Below, piece after piece: positions 39,257-53,300 of a DNA stretch of 64,000 nt (its first letter is position 1; each line of letters starts with the position of its first letter). The translations under genes were made by a program, and so were the position numbers. A model generated the notes under the pieces. That model ran no database searches. It was given only the letters and a program-made list of their open reading frames with translations, and had not been told where the DNA came from. The stretch lies in assembly GCF_963576615.1 (NCBI RefSeq), contig NC_088711.1, positions 12,199,869 to 12,263,868 on the forward strand. The letters run 5' to 3'. Origin of the DNA: Watersipora subatra. Lineage: Eukaryota; Bryozoa; Gymnolaemata; Cheilostomatida; Watersiporidae.

Positions 39257-41175
39257 GAACTTTATTATCACCATTCACATTAATGTCCATATTTATTTAA
39301 ATATCTTAATTGTCTAAGTATGCCAAGCACGAAAGCTTTAGAAAATTACTCAAAAGAGCTTTTATCGATTTCTTTATAATGTTGTAATAATATTAATTTT
39401 GCAAGTGATATAAAAGTTTTTAGAATTTTTTGTGTTAGCTCTTTTGTTGCAATCAGAGCTTACATGTACTACCATGTTATTGCCTTGAATAAAATTATGT
39501 TATTATGCTGTTATATGTTCAAATTATAAATAATCTATAGAAGTTTCATTACCAGCCTGGTGTAATTATACAGAAGCTTTTATCTCTCTTTGAAACTGTT
39601 AAAACCAAATTTTACTAAAATATTTTTAAAAAATAATGTGAATGCTACCAAGTAAAAAAAGTGAGATAACATAAAATGTTAGCCATATAATTATTATATT
39701 CTTTGCCCTTTCATTATAAGAAATATGTTTGTTATAGCTAGCTATCTGTTTGTCTGAACAGTATCAAAGTTGACTATATGCAATATATTTCTGAGTAGTA
39801 TTTCTTCAATGAAATTGTACAACCAAGGTAACTTGCCACTTTATTGCGCTAAATTTTTGTTTTAGATTGAATGTTATTTCTATAGAGGTTTTGTGGTGGG
39901 AAACCTCAACAGATGTTCTGTATTCTGTTTTTGCTTTTGGAATAAATAGTGCTACAGACAGTGATTGATGACGAGTTCAATAGTATTGCCCAATGCTCAA
40001 GGCTAGGCTCATTCCTAACATCAAAACTACAAAATTTACACAAAAATTTACATAAACATTTGTTATTGAAATTATACACATTTACTTGCTGACGGTATTG
40101 CATAAGAGATCGTCGTTCTCTTCTGGTCAATCTATGCCTTCAACCAAAGTGTTGTAAAATCTATGCCGGTACCAAATTTTTTTTAATGTGGAACTTCGCA
40201 GCGACTGGCAACCATTGAATAAGTATTTGTTGAGCTGCTAACATCAAATGGGTGCCTGAAAATTGATTGCCTTCAACAAAAGCTGAACTAATACTTATTT
40301 TTGTATTTTCCGTGTACATGTATTGAAAAATGCTAAAAAAATTAATTCAGTGAATAAAGCTATTGATTGTACAAAAATTCAGTATTGGAACAAATGGCTA
40401 TTGGTCAAAGTGCAGAGTTAAAATAATCTCTAGCAAATAATGGAGGCAGTTGTACCAGACTGTGGACTTACATAATTTACTCACTTACGGTATATGGAAA
40501 ATGCCAAATAGACAGTCAATTGGATAAAATACATTTTCAGCGAAATCATCTGATTGGAAAAATGACCATAATAGCTTTTGACAAACATATATTTTATTTT
40601 TAGTTCGCTCTTACACTCTTCATACACAAATAAACAAATTATAAAAACTGACAAAAGGAAGCAGCTAACAATTAGTTTTAAAAGACATGATGAATTTGTT
40701 TGTGTTACCCAAAGATAATTCTGTATTCTCATAGTACAGTTAAAAATATGCTACTCTATAAATTGTTGTTAGTGTTGTACAAAAATAAGGTGATCAATAT
40801 GTTATACATTCATTCGTTTGAGGTTACCTAGTTTATTTTTAAAAGGGTATTCACAACTAGCAACTGCTACAACCCTCTTTTTATGATTTTTTACAATACC
40901 GGTATATGGTAACCGTGAATCATATAATGATCACTGTAAGGATCAAAGGTTTGATTCTGATCACATTTTAGAATGAAATGTTTTATTTGAAAATCAGGCT
41001 TGATATAGAGAGTAGGCTAGTTAGAATTGATTGCATTAGAATCATGTAGTTAGTTAATAACAATACACAAGTAAAATGCATAGAGAGTACCTGCTAAACA
41101 TGACATAAAGTGACACTTATACTACCAGCCTAGTCCGCTCTACATGTTCAGCATTAGACTGTCTTACTCTCGTTA

Positions 41176-41250
41176 ATTCTCATGAAATTGTAAGAGGTAT
41201 GAGTAGGGCATGCAAATGCCTCACGTGTACTCTATTGGGTACCTTGATGT
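41176..41250 (+). repeat. Dispersed repeat, second copy
   Basis: Diverged partner of 35,055-35,130, without the adjoining inverted-repeat element end. Confidence 0.6.
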
Positions 41251-42120
41251 GTAGGTGATATGATAAGATTTCTACTGGTGAGAGATGTCGGTTACGTTTA
41301 TTTCTCTGGCGAAATTTGACTTTGAACATAAACTGGTTGAATGCGAGAAGAGCAATAGTGGCAATTTATTATTGCTGCCCGTGTATTATTTTAATTTTAC
41401 TAGACTGTGTACAGAGTAACCTTGTAGAAGTCTTCTTCTTTATGCTTTGTTAGTAGCCAGGAAAAGTTTTGGTAAAACATTTATTGAAAGAAGTTTTTAT
41501 AAAAAAAAGTAGACTACGTTATAATAAAATAATATTATACTTTTGTGCATGGTAAAATGGAAAAATAAGTGCTTTAAAATGGCCAAGCATACAGTGAATG
41601 GTACATAAGGACTGAGTACAAATGGACGTGAATAAGGAGAGGAAAGCCATTGCATGACTACTGGGAGAGTAAGTACAGAAAATGTATGCTGGAAACAAAT
41701 TGGAATTACACCTACAAAACAGTTTAAAGTCTGAAGGCGGCACTACAACTTAAATTAACAATACAGCAAAACAGGCCATATTTCAAATGGCAGCATTCTT
41801 TGTACTTCCAGAAATATTAAATACAATAAATCAAATTCGTCAAGATATTGAAGAATTACTTTGCCTTTCCGCTAAATCACTTTTTTACATTCTGATTTGC
41901 GTTGCTATGTACATCAATAACGTGAGAAGAAGATTCCAATAAATTAATGGTTAAGCGAAGTGAAAGCTTCTTGTTGGAAAAAGAGAGAGCTAGAGCGAGC
42001 TATGTACAAAGGTTCTACATTAAAGCTTGTAATATTATGCACATTATTAAAAGTATAAATCTCATAGATTTCTTCACAGGGAAGAAAATGAATACAAACA
42101 ACAGTATTTGTTCCTAACTC

Positions 42121-45100
42121 TTACATTTGACACAAGAAGCCTTTTGATTTATAACAGAGAGCGTCTCTCATAACTACAAGCCCATTCTCCTTAGTTATAT
42201 ATGGACAGAAATCAAAGTAACTGGCCATTTTGTTCTTCGACCTGAAGTTTTTCACCTTTATCCAGTATTGTTTTCCTTCAGAAACTTGAGCAGACAACTC
42301 TTTTGATCGTAACTCTTCTTCAGTCATATCCCACAGAGAAAGTCCTAGCTTTTGCTGCAAACAATGTACATACAATATACAATTGAATTATAAATTTATA
42401 CAAATCCCATATAAATGTTGTTCAGAAGGGTGACGCTATAACAGTGATCATTATCTCACAAAACCATGTGACATTCATATATATTCATAACTCCATAACT
42501 CCCAACAAGCCTCAAGTATAGCTGCAAGATCTATCTTTAGTCTAGAATATATCTATTGTCGTTTATGCTTTACATATTATCAATGTTGATGTCTATTGTG
42601 AGATATAAAGTGACTGAAGCTTGTCTCTGAAAAAAATGAAGCATTAAATTTTCCGTGAAGACAATATAATCGGGCATCTACAAACATCTTGCTATATAAT
42701 ATTACTAGCCAAATGCTCGGAATTGCACGGGCATTTAAAAACAGCTTATAAACAGTTACAGGTAATGTAGTTGTTTGCCACTTGCCATTAGCCTGGCACA
42801 TTGTCAATGACTGATTTGAGTTATTTACTATCCGGATTGCTAAACTTACTAATAAGAGCCGTGGGAGCAAGCTTTAGTGACGTTGCAAAAATTCAGAGTG
42901 CTATCCGTATTTTTACCGAAATAATGGCTCACGCCGCCTAATGAATCCATTTCGTAGCTTAATTGGTTAGGCTATTGCCTGGTGAACGGGCGGTAACGAT
43001 ATCAAATCCAGCACAATGCCGATCTTTCATTTCTAGATTTTAATAGCTATAGCTGGAAAGACCGAATGACAGACTTTGAGATTTATACATACAGTATATA
43101 GACTACTATAAACCATTCACTTCTGCAGATAAGGGGCCTATCGAGGATGTAAAAAGGAATTCCGTGGAAACCAGGCACTCGCAAGGGTTAGTTGAAGATT
43201 ATATGATCATTGTAACATAGGATGACATTTGAGGTAAACAAATGTCAGCATACCTGACACTCTAGCTCAGCTATATAAACTGGCCTAAGAGGAAACTCTA
43301 TGGCTCTAATGCAGCTTTTCTTTGTGTTCGCATACTCAAATGGACATGTGAGCTTCCCATTTTTCTTGATTGGTTTCTCTGGAGATTTGGTATTAAGCCA
43401 TACAGGGCTTCTTGTCACTTTGTTATCAACTGAAACAGTATAGTTTATTATATAAAAATGATTCTATAAAATAAATAAATCAACTTTGTAGGTAGTAGCT
43501 AGATAAAAAGTTAGATTCAAAATTTTTTTAAGTGTCAAGGTCAATTATTTCAATAGATGAGCTATTTACATCTGCAGCCAGGCTTTCTTATGCATCTATG
43601 CAATGTGCTGAATAAGCGGGAGGAGCATTCGATGCATAGAACTGAAAATATCAAAAAATAAAACATCAATGTACTCAGAAATTACCTTTATGTCAATTAT
43701 AAAATATATTACCTGATGTTGTTGGTTTAGTAGGTGGATTAGTAGGACAGTCATTGAGCTCAAAATACACCATTCTCGAATCACGAAACAAACGGATTCC
43801 CAAATCTTTAGCTGTTGTTGAACTCAAGTAGCACTGACGTCTAGCTTTCCAATAATCAAATGATCTGCACTCAAACATTGTCTCTTGCATGCAACGAGTC
43901 TTGCACTCCTCGATTGTTAATGAAAAACCAACATCTTCATTAAATCCCGGTATATAAGCATTGTCATACATTTTCCAGGGATCACATGCTGTAAATACAT
44001 GCAGGTCATGAAACGTTAGTAGTATTTCTCAATTCACATCTATATACAATGTGGTTTAGTGATATATATAACTCATCAACATCATGCATACATTAAACTG
44101 TGTGCCTGCAACATACTGTTAGTACTGAAGTAGTTCGTGCATTGTTAGGCAAATCATGGAGTTATCAAGATGTTTATGACATGAGAGAACAACTCTAAGT
44201 TAGGGATAACTATTCTCACCTTTCACTGCACTGATTGTCGTCTTTAGACCTCCGGTTGGATGTGGTCCTTGAATGTTGCTTGTTACAGTGCATGATTTCT
44301 GGTCTCCTGATGGGCAGACACACTTACAGGTATGATCAAGAAAACCTCCATCGATGCATTTTCGGTTGTATTTGTCACAGTTGGCTCGTTCTATGATAAA
44401 ACAAATAAATTTATGACCAGGTTTGTGACAGTAAAAGCGTATGAGAAAATCAAAGTTTAATCCTTATTTGTGTTATCATTTGTGTACCTTAAAGAATGTA
44501 ATTTCACTTTTAACCGATTGAGCCAAACCCATTCACAGCACAGCTAAAAACTGTTAAAAATTAAGCTAAAAATCCTCTATTTATGGTCTATTTATAGACT
44601 TCAACGTATAAAAACAACACGAAACTCCTTTAATAATCTATGCGAACTATAAAGTTCTATTCTCGGACGATGAGTAACGATAGTTGAGTGAAGTAATAAA
44701 TACCTGCACATTTATACATGAGATTTGCAAGCTTCACATCATTGAAACTGAGCCGGTTTCTTTGGCCGATCTTGCTCTGCGCTGATGGATCTCTTGTGAT
44801 CAATTCTCCATAGCTGGGGTAATGCATAATACTGCCGTAGTCATAAGGCACACCGTATGTGTTGATAAAGTCTGTGTCATGCTTCACATACTGTGACTTG
44901 TAATTTGGTGCCACCAAATCCCATTTGATCCTAAAATATGCAATCATAAGTCTAGGAATGTTTCCTATTGGCTCCAGCCAGAGTGTAGTGTTCGAACTGA
45001 ATTCTAGAAAAAGCGAACAACTCCCCAAAAGTAATCTGACTGAAACAGATTAAAGATGAGATTCTCAATAATTATTAAATCAATTATAATAATACTCTGA

Positions 45101-48100
45101 GCAATAGTGTAGTTGAAGAATACCAAACCAAAATACCTCTGCAAAAGATAAGATAACTCTAAAACTAAGGCGGTTCATTATAGAAAACCAGTTTCATTGT
45201 ATCTACTCGCGTTATGTGCCTTTTACTCTTTTTGATTATAGAGATAAAATATTTTAGCATGAAATCTTTGCACTTCTAATTATCCACATCAAATCTTACA
45301 AACTTTGCGTGGTCCAATAGAGCAAGCGGAGGCGGCATTGAAATCGAAATTATTGAAATTGCTTGTTAAACGAGTAATTCATCAAACTCACGTCACATAG
45401 TCATCCCTGTCTGGCCTTGCTTGCTCATGCACCCAACCAAGTGTGTGGCCAAGTTCATGTATCACCGTGCCAGTGTCCTATTGAAACAAACACAAGAGAT
45501 AAATATATCAAACCCATTACAGCTACTCACAAGCTTTTTACCTGATTGCTTGCTGATAGGTCGATATTTAAAGCGAGTAAAAACAAACAGAATGATTGTA
45601 ATAAAAATATGTGCAACTACTAAAACACCGATCAATAAACCAATGTGATGCGGGCACCTGTATTAGCTACTTGGAGACACGCATCACAGAATTCACCAAT
45701 TCAGGAGCTGAGATACGATCAGTTAGTTCTAAACTGACTAATTTTATTGCAACAATCTTTTTGTATTTTTTTTACTAATATACTGATTAAAAAATTTAAA
45801 TCAGAATTAAATTTTTTACTAAAATGGTACAAAAGCATAATAGTCAATAATTATACAGACTGGTGAACGTTTTATAAAAATTAAAAAAACATTCTTCATG
45901 AACTCAAACAACAAAATGCATATTGCATAACTATGAGAGTCTTATCAAGGGAGATAACAGATAGGAATGTGCAGTTGATAGTTTCGTAAGATTCATAAGC
46001 TAGGAATGTTATATGGGTCAAGAATACGAGATGAAAACATACACAGTCAAGAACCAATATATACAGATAATCAATAAAACACGAATGATGCAACAGATTA
46101 GATACGCAACTGAAAGCTTGTGACCTCATGAGGGGAATGCACAGCAATGCACTCCCAGATACTGGCTGTAAGAGCTATTTAGAATACACAATTTTGTTTT
46201 GATTACAAGAACTAAAATTGAAAGCAGAGGTGGCATACATATATACACATGGTTGAAAGCAACACTGTATTTAGTTCATCGTTAAGAGACAAACAAATGA
46301 TGAAATATTTTGAATTCCATTAAGGCAGCTGGCAGCGAGCTACGTAATCACTTGCACAGCTTCAGGTCATCCTGCGATCAGAAGAGTGCGTTATGTGTTG
46401 GAGAATTTTACAAAAATATTTGGCAAGCAATAACTGTTACGAGCATATTTTATTAGGCCAGCAGCACAGAAACCCCCTTATCACCAAGTCATGTCACTCT
46501 CAATAAAGGCCAGCGACCAAGGTCGGTTCTGTAGAAACAATGCTGTGCTTTTAGAGGGGTCGTGCAGAACACAATGATGACTTGTTAGATAGCCCAGAAT
46601 ATGATATGAATGTTTATGTTAAATATGAGTAATTCATTTTCAACACTCGATCTAGTAAAAGACAACATTGTAGTAGGCGTGTATTACAACACAATGCCTG
46701 TGATATCATCATAGGGCGTCTTTAAAAACATTTGCCACCTGATCTAAGGAATTGTTGAAAAAGATACCCAGGAGACATGTAGATTATGTAAAAATAGGGT
46801 GGCATTCATAACAATGGCCAAACATCTTCTATCAAAAGATGACATCCGTCTCAAATTATCTTCGCAGATTAGCATTGCGCTAAAGCTGGATGTTCATAAC
46901 ACAGATGAAATTAACAAAGAATGTTTTAACCTTCAGGGTTTACAGGCGGCTTTTTAAGAAAGCCTAATTGAAGAATTAATTTCAAAACTGGCTTTCATTT
47001 GTTGGAATATTTGATTGAATGAAACACAAAATATAACTGCCAGCCATAAGCTATGAGTGTACAACTTACCAAACAGCCGAGAGCTATGTATAATGGCTGA
47101 GCACCACCAGCCATGCCAAGTTTGGAGGCACACCACTGACCCTTCTGTATAATAACATAGTTGGTATGTTTTAAGGCGTTGTATTCCACAAACTTAACAC
47201 ACGACTGTTTTTGCCAGTGACCCATAGCTTTACTAATTCGGTACCTCGCCTCACTCGATACTGTATCTAAAACATAATCCAAAGGTTTCCTTCACCATAT
47301 AGTTGTTCATCCTATAGTTGTTCATCATACAAGCAGTATGCCAAGTCTCTATTGAAAAGATTACTCCAATACTAATGTTTTCAATCCATTCCGCTGTTTT
47401 TGGCAGCAAAATAGATTAATAGCAGTTTTAACAAGTGGGTTGACAACAAGAACTCCTCAAACGTATTCTAGCAAAAACTCTACCTAAACATAAAAAATAT
47501 TTTGATGAACTAACTGGATGAAACTCGGCGGTATGTTAAAGACCCTAACCAACTTTCTCATAGGTTTGGTGACATTCAACAACTTCTGAAGCACTCAAAC
47601 TTCCTGTCTATTGCACTCGACACGAATGATTGATTAATTACTTTGTTCACTTCAGGACTTTTTCTATTTACCACGCTGACAACTGTTAGCTAATAGTAGT
47701 TTAGAAGCCTCTTCATAAGCGAATCAGCTGTCTCCTCAACTGAAGGGCTGTGAAACTTTAGGCTAATTGGTTATCAATATGTCAGCTCGCTCGATGAGAA
47801 CCCAATCAGTGATTAGTGTCTTTATCTTAACCAGGCGACTATTCTTAGAATTTCATCTTACAATTTTTCCATTGTTTGCAGAATGTTTTATGTTATCAAT
47901 GCTGACAATATCAGGTAGATTCCAAAGTGTCAGAATATTCAGAATATTTGTATGTATTGGAGCGCTGGTGTATTAACTATCAGCAGCTAGAAGCTACGCG
48001 CCTTAACTTTTAATTCACTGCACTAAAAAGTTGCAAAGCAAACATATCCATGAACGAGAAGATAACTCACCAACACTTGAGTCTATCATATAGGGCACAA

Positions 48101-49208
48101 CTGCACCAGGCCAATGATATATGGAATGTCGCACTGCTTTTCGTTTTTCCCTAGTTGACTTTTTCGATTCATTCTCATTTCCAAAAGTCTTCACTGTTCC
48201 GAACTGGTCATCATCAAGAATAAGGTCAAACTCCACAACATGAGCATTGGATGGATCGGGCATCAATAGAGATTCTAACTTTAATTTTACAGAGTCTGTG
48301 TCACGACGTTGACGATGCATTGCATCTGTAAAGATAGGCTTTTCGATAACAACAATCTCTGCATAAGCATGTGATAAGGCTTTACTGTGATAGAAAACAA
48401 ACACAATTATCTAGATATGCAACAAACTAGCTTAATCAGTGCATGCCTTACTTATAAATATTACTGAGCATATCATGGCATCCTTCCAAAATACCTGCAT
48501 TATTTGGCAGATGTATCTAGCATTGACAAGAACAACTGATGATATATGTACAAGACATATTCCGCTGCCTTCTTTCACATTACCCGCGAGATTTACTACA
48601 TACAATAGTAAGAATAGAAATAAAATTTGTACTTTGTATATCTAATTGAAATAATCTTCAAAGAATCACTGGAATGTTGGAAGATGTTGTTAACTCCGAG
48701 GAGTCGTATTCTCTCGTTTCACAATCTTACCTTCAAAAGCTTTCTTCGCTGTGTCTATTATCAGCTTGCCACTTGACCTGTGTGCCTAAAAATATTCTGT
48801 TAGTGTAATTGATGAAATAGTAGCTATTGGCGACACTATGCCAACCGCCGCATTTTTATTTTAATATCCTCCAAACATAACATCACGTTTCCTACATGTG
48901 TGTACTCTCTCAACAATGACAAAATCTAGAACATCCTGGAAATTCAGTCGCCTGACAAGGTTAAGACAATGCCACGCTATTCAAATACAATTCATGAGCT
49001 TAAAATAATATTTTATGATAGATAGTTGCATTTGTGCTTTGGTATAAGCCATAAACAACATGCAGCCTTCAATAAATTATTTATTTTAGCAAGGTAAACA
49101 ATGACATTTAACCTGCATTTTCTGAGATTTAAATAGTGAAGATGCACTTACTGTTGCTGAACAGCTGAGCAGAGAGTGAATAACAATGATGAGGTGGGAC
49201 AACTCCAT
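42121..49208 (-). CDS. Secreted astacin-family zinc metalloprotease with EGF, PAN/apple and C-type-lectin-like domains
   Basis: Ten phase-consistent exons: 49152-49208, 48731-48785, 48071-48325, 47070-47266, 45392-45477, 44704-44930, 44220-44390, 43713-43988, 43254-43429 and 42121-42354; 577 residues. Residues 1-19 are a signal peptide (MELSHLIIVIHSLLSCSAT). The prodomain ends at a furin-like site (REKR, 96-99). The catalytic domain starts at WPGAVVPYMID (109-119). The zinc motif HELGHTLGWVHEQ (His195, Glu196, His199, His205) and Met-turn SIMHY (Met252, Tyr254) are intact, so an active peptidase is expected. Then come an EGF-like domain (~297-325), a PAN/apple domain (351-430), a Pro/Thr linker (431-441) and a six-cysteine C-type-lectin-like end (~465-577, finishing CYKSKGFLCQM). 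The add-on domains suggest matrix or carbohydrate binding outside the cell. The substrate is unknown. Confidence 0.92.
42705..43102 (-). mobile_element. Non-autonomous Helitron, copy 3, in the last astacin intron
   Basis: Minus-strand start TCTATATACTGTATGTATAA and end ...CGAGCATTTGGCTAG/T; 398 bp. The body matches copy 2. It lies between astacin exons 43,254-43,429 and 42,121-42,354, in the same orientation as the gene. Confidence 0.65.
42955..43011 (+). other. tRNA-like promoter boxes inside Helitron copy 3
   Basis: TAGCTTAATTGGTTAG (42,955-42,970) matches a tRNA D-arm/A box. GGTAACGATATCAAATCC (42,992-43,009) resembles a B box. It is too diverged to fold as a full tRNA. Confidence 0.4.
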
Positions 49209-49240
49209 CTAGAATGAATTCTGATCTGATATACGCGCAT

Positions 49241-49251
49241 TAAATATATAT
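49241..49251 (-). promoter_or_regulatory. Candidate TATA box of the astacin gene
   Basis: A TATATATTTAA run lies about 35-45 nt upstream of the astacin ATG on the minus strand, flanked by short TGCGC/GCGC boxes. If it works as a TATA box, the 5' leader would be only about 10 nt. Positional inference only. Confidence 0.35.
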
Positions 49252-50216
49252 GCGCAAAGATGCGTCAAGTCGCTGAAGTAATACTCTGTATATTTACTCA
49301 AAGAATGCCAGACACAAATAGGTTTTGGTCGAAACTATGTGAGCGGTTATATCCTATGTTCGTCAATTCAAGTGTGTGCGTAGCTAAGCAGCAAGTTTAT
49401 CAGCTGTCTGTCAACCCTAGAGCTTATCTTATATGGCTGTGCAGGCCTGATGTGCGCTTTTATACGGCTGATAGCACTGCGAAGCCAGTGCACGTGGTCA
49501 TTTCATACACTCAGTTGTTTGTTCGTGCAATGCATTGCTTTTTCAAACAAATAGCTCAGAAAGTGCTCTAAACATATACAGCTCAGCCCTTTTAGAATTG
49601 CGTATAATTTTACCGTATATGATATCTATATATCTAATATCCATAACTATACAAGTTCAGCAGAATTTACTGTTTTGTTCAGTTTTTCAATTGTGATTAG
49701 CAAAATTACAAGCATTTACAGTCCTATTATAAATATGGAAAGGCGGTAAATATTTATAAATACCTAATCATATTTTACACTTAAGGAGTTGACTGTACTG
49801 TATTAGTACTAAGTGATCTCAGTACTGATAGTCTGTAGCTTCTTAGATAAATCTGATTTAGAGTAGCATCAGCCCTGACCTGCTCCTAATTAACAACAGC
49901 TAGATAGAAAGGGCACAAATAAATATGAATAAATTCATTGACAAACAAACAACTATTTTGTGATTCATTACAATAATTAATTTATTATTTCAAATAGTTG
50001 CTCTAAGAGAATTAAAAAATAGCTTTATGAAAATATGACAGCCTTAAACGAAGAATTTTAGTTGGAAGATCTGGGATTGCATAAGAAATCCTTTGCATCA
50101 TCATAATCCAATTATATCAAGTACAAACAAATAGGTTGTAGCAAGACCTACCGCAATAATTAGAGGGAATTAGTACATTCTGGTAATGACGTAAAAAATT
50201 AGATTAAATTAAAAGG

Positions 50217-50222
50217 TTTATT
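50217..50222 (-). terminator. Candidate polyadenylation signal for uridine phosphorylase
   Basis: AATAAA on the minus strand about 180 nt past the stop codon, a usual distance. Confidence 0.5.
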
Positions 50223-50398
50223 TCTGAGGAGCACAAGCGAGTATAGAAAACATTCCAGTACAAAAAACGTCATCCAGCAAGCTTCCAATAATAGGGATAT
50301 GCACCAAATCAATAATGAAGATAGTGAAGACGTGAACAGGTATACCTAAAGATAAAATAATAAATTTAAAGCATTTCATTGACTGCTAAAAGATCCCC

Positions 50399-53300
50399 TT
50401 AGTTCTGCTGTCTCTGCAGTTCATTCAGCATGTACCTGGCCACCACCATAGCCGGTCTCTTTTCATACTCGGTAAGTGTCGAGTGGGGTGTGGTCACCTG
50501 GTCACCCTTCATACGGTTAAGCAAGGTAACGCACACTACAGCGGCTAGAAAAAGAGAATGCATGAGTTGTGCTCTCATTACATCACTAACATAGGCAATG
50601 ACTAACAATTGCATGCGGCTCTACATACTGCCTGAGAATGCTAATGAAACTTACCTGCTGTGTCTACAATTGTATTTACCCTAATATTCACCAACTGCCA
50701 CAATTTTTATTTTACACCTTTTGTCAAAACAAATGAGGTATGTACTTTAATACCTTTGATTCTTTTGCCACAAAAACCATGTTGAACTCACATATGGATT
50801 ATAACCCTTTGGCTAGGGAAACGACCAAAATGTCATTTATGTTCTGTGGGAAAACGACTTTTCTGTCGCTTTCGGTAGACGTTTACAAAGCTGTCGAATA
50901 GTAACAATAAACAAAGGATATACATGTAAATACTAGTAAATCTTAAATATTATCGACAAGATGTTAGCCGATGAATTACAAAATGAAATGATCATCTGAG
51001 AGGCGTTGCTTTGTGCTAAAAGCTAAAAAAAATCGTGAATCTTTTGAAAAAAATGGAAGTTGAAAAACCCAGTCAACATACGGCTCGACGTTCAGAACAA
51101 AAAAATAAAAATTTATTTGATCCCGCAATCGTCACTGATCTTTTGTCTGATCAGTATGATAATAATTCAGATGATGGTAGTGATGTCAACTCTGAAGGCG
51201 TTGAATATACAGAAAAAGTAATCGTTATGGTAGCTCGGAAGATGACGATCCCACTGGCGTTGGCTACGTTGTGGCGATGGACTCCGCCGAAAGGAATGCT
51301 TTCAAGAATTTCATACATAGACAATTGTACAACGTCATAGCTTTTCTGTAGTAGTAAATGAATGTTTATGTACAAAATATTTTGGTAATAAAAATAAATC
51401 TCAGTTTGAGCTATGCATGTTCATAGAATACCGATTTTATTGAATTTTCAAAAGTAAATTACACAATTTTTGGTTGATTTTGCGAGGGCTTTTACCCAAC
51501 CAAAGGGTTAAACAATGCTGTAGATATTTAAAAGAAGGCCTTATAACACCTCAAGACACTCGTGCGTATTCTGCCGAACCAACCAGACTTACAATAAATC
51601 CAATTGAAAACAACTAAATGTAAACTTTTTCACACCAATCTATTTTTAGCTTTTGGCATTATAATGTAATTTAAAACTAGCTGCAAGTAGACCGATTCAC
51701 ACAGAAGATGCTCATCTGATTTCTCTAAGGGCAAGTTATCACACAAATTAGATGTAACTTGCCTTCTGATATACTTTCGGTCTGCCTTTGAAATACGCAA
51801 ATGCTGCCAGAAGTTAAATCATTTGACTTTCTTATCGTCCTACATTCATTTTATCATATCTAGCAAATCCCATTAATAAAAAGCATAAAACTGTTTCCAA
51901 TTTAATTAAAGATTACAGTATTGAGAAAATTAAAAAGCCATCTCGTATAACATGAAATCATCTATCAGATGCTACAAAATGAAATGACTAAAAAAGAAAT
52001 TCTATGCATTAGCAGAGTCATCCATGAAACATCCTACATGCCTACGGAGTGGGAACGACCTAAAACACTTGACTATCTTTCATTTTAGTACGTTTTTGAT
52101 AGCAAATACACAAACACATTAATATTAATAGCAAGTATCATAACAATAGATGTCTGTTTCTACCTGAGCAGCGCATGAAATTGCTTGACACATTTATTAT
52201 ACCTACGAACATGCCTCGTTCGTTTTTAAATTCTAATAAAAAGTATTCGCACGGTCACTATTGGTTGTCAGAACATTGTTAATATTAGCAAAAGAGAAAG
52301 TTGCAGTGATTGGTACTGAAAAACCAAACGAGAACATAACTGTAAAAACTGTGGTAGTAGTAGCTGTAAGTTGTGTATAATCTATGGTAGTAGTAGCTGT
52401 AAGTTGTGTATAATCTATGGTAGTAGTAGCTGTAAGTTGTGTATAATCTATGGAAATAGTAGCTGTAAGTTGTGTATAATCATGATTTATACACAAATAA
52501 TTTATATGATTTATACTTTATTGTCAATAAAGTAATATATATATATATATATATAACTTACAGCTGGAAGCAGTGGGAGTATGTATAGTTTTTAAAGCGA
52601 ATGTTTAGAATATCTTGGACGGATCACATCACAAATGTGGAAATATTAAGAAGAGCAGGGAGGGAACTTAACAACAATCATGAAAAGACAGCTGGAGTTT
52701 TTTGGACACATAATGTAAAAGGAGGGTCTAGAGAATTAGACAGCGGCTGACCTACTTGGAAAGTCTAAGTCAATGGGTGGAGACTCAACTACCAGAAGTA
52801 GGAAGCAGAGGTATCAGAGCAAGTATTGTTTAAAAGAACAAAAAAAGGAAGTGGTTTAAAGCCATGATCACCCACATCCTCAAAGGACATGGCACTTAGT
52901 GAGAGAAGATAATAATAGCTTGTAGCGTGACTTGTGGAAATCTAACCTGAATAAACCATGATTGGCAAACCAAACGTTTATATGCCAATAATTTATAATT
53001 ATTTTATTTACAGTCTGTATTGTGTCTAAAAAGTAATTATGCTTTTTATTAAGTAATTAGTTCTTTTTAAATATGCAACTTAAATTTTTACATAAAATAA
53101 AATGATGATAATTAATATGCAACTATGGAGAAAATATTTTCATTTGGAGACTCATTGGTTGTCTAGATATAACAATTCATTGCCAATGTCAATATGATCC
53201 CTTCCCTTTGGTTGAAAATTTGAATCGTTAATTACCTATGCAAATAATTTAGATTAAAAAAAAGCGTGTAAATTCAATGACACTGGATTATCTGCAACCT

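Larger units (their letters stand above)
33051..42120. other. Gene-poor stretch between the DNAJC14 and astacin genes
   Basis: No supported coding exon. It contains an inverted-repeat element (34,293-35,051), a GATA microsatellite and long A/T-rich runs. The upstream non-coding exon(s) and promoter of the DNAJC14 gene should lie here: the ATG exon begins at a splice acceptor (33,050). Confidence 0.5.

Noticed and set aside
38933-39290. Long minus-strand frames rich in Tyr, Leu, Ser and Ile
   Set aside because: Translation of the GATA microsatellite.
42955-43025. Possible tRNA gene
   Set aside because: A and B boxes are tRNA-like but no complete cloverleaf can be formed, and the sequence is part of a repeat family.
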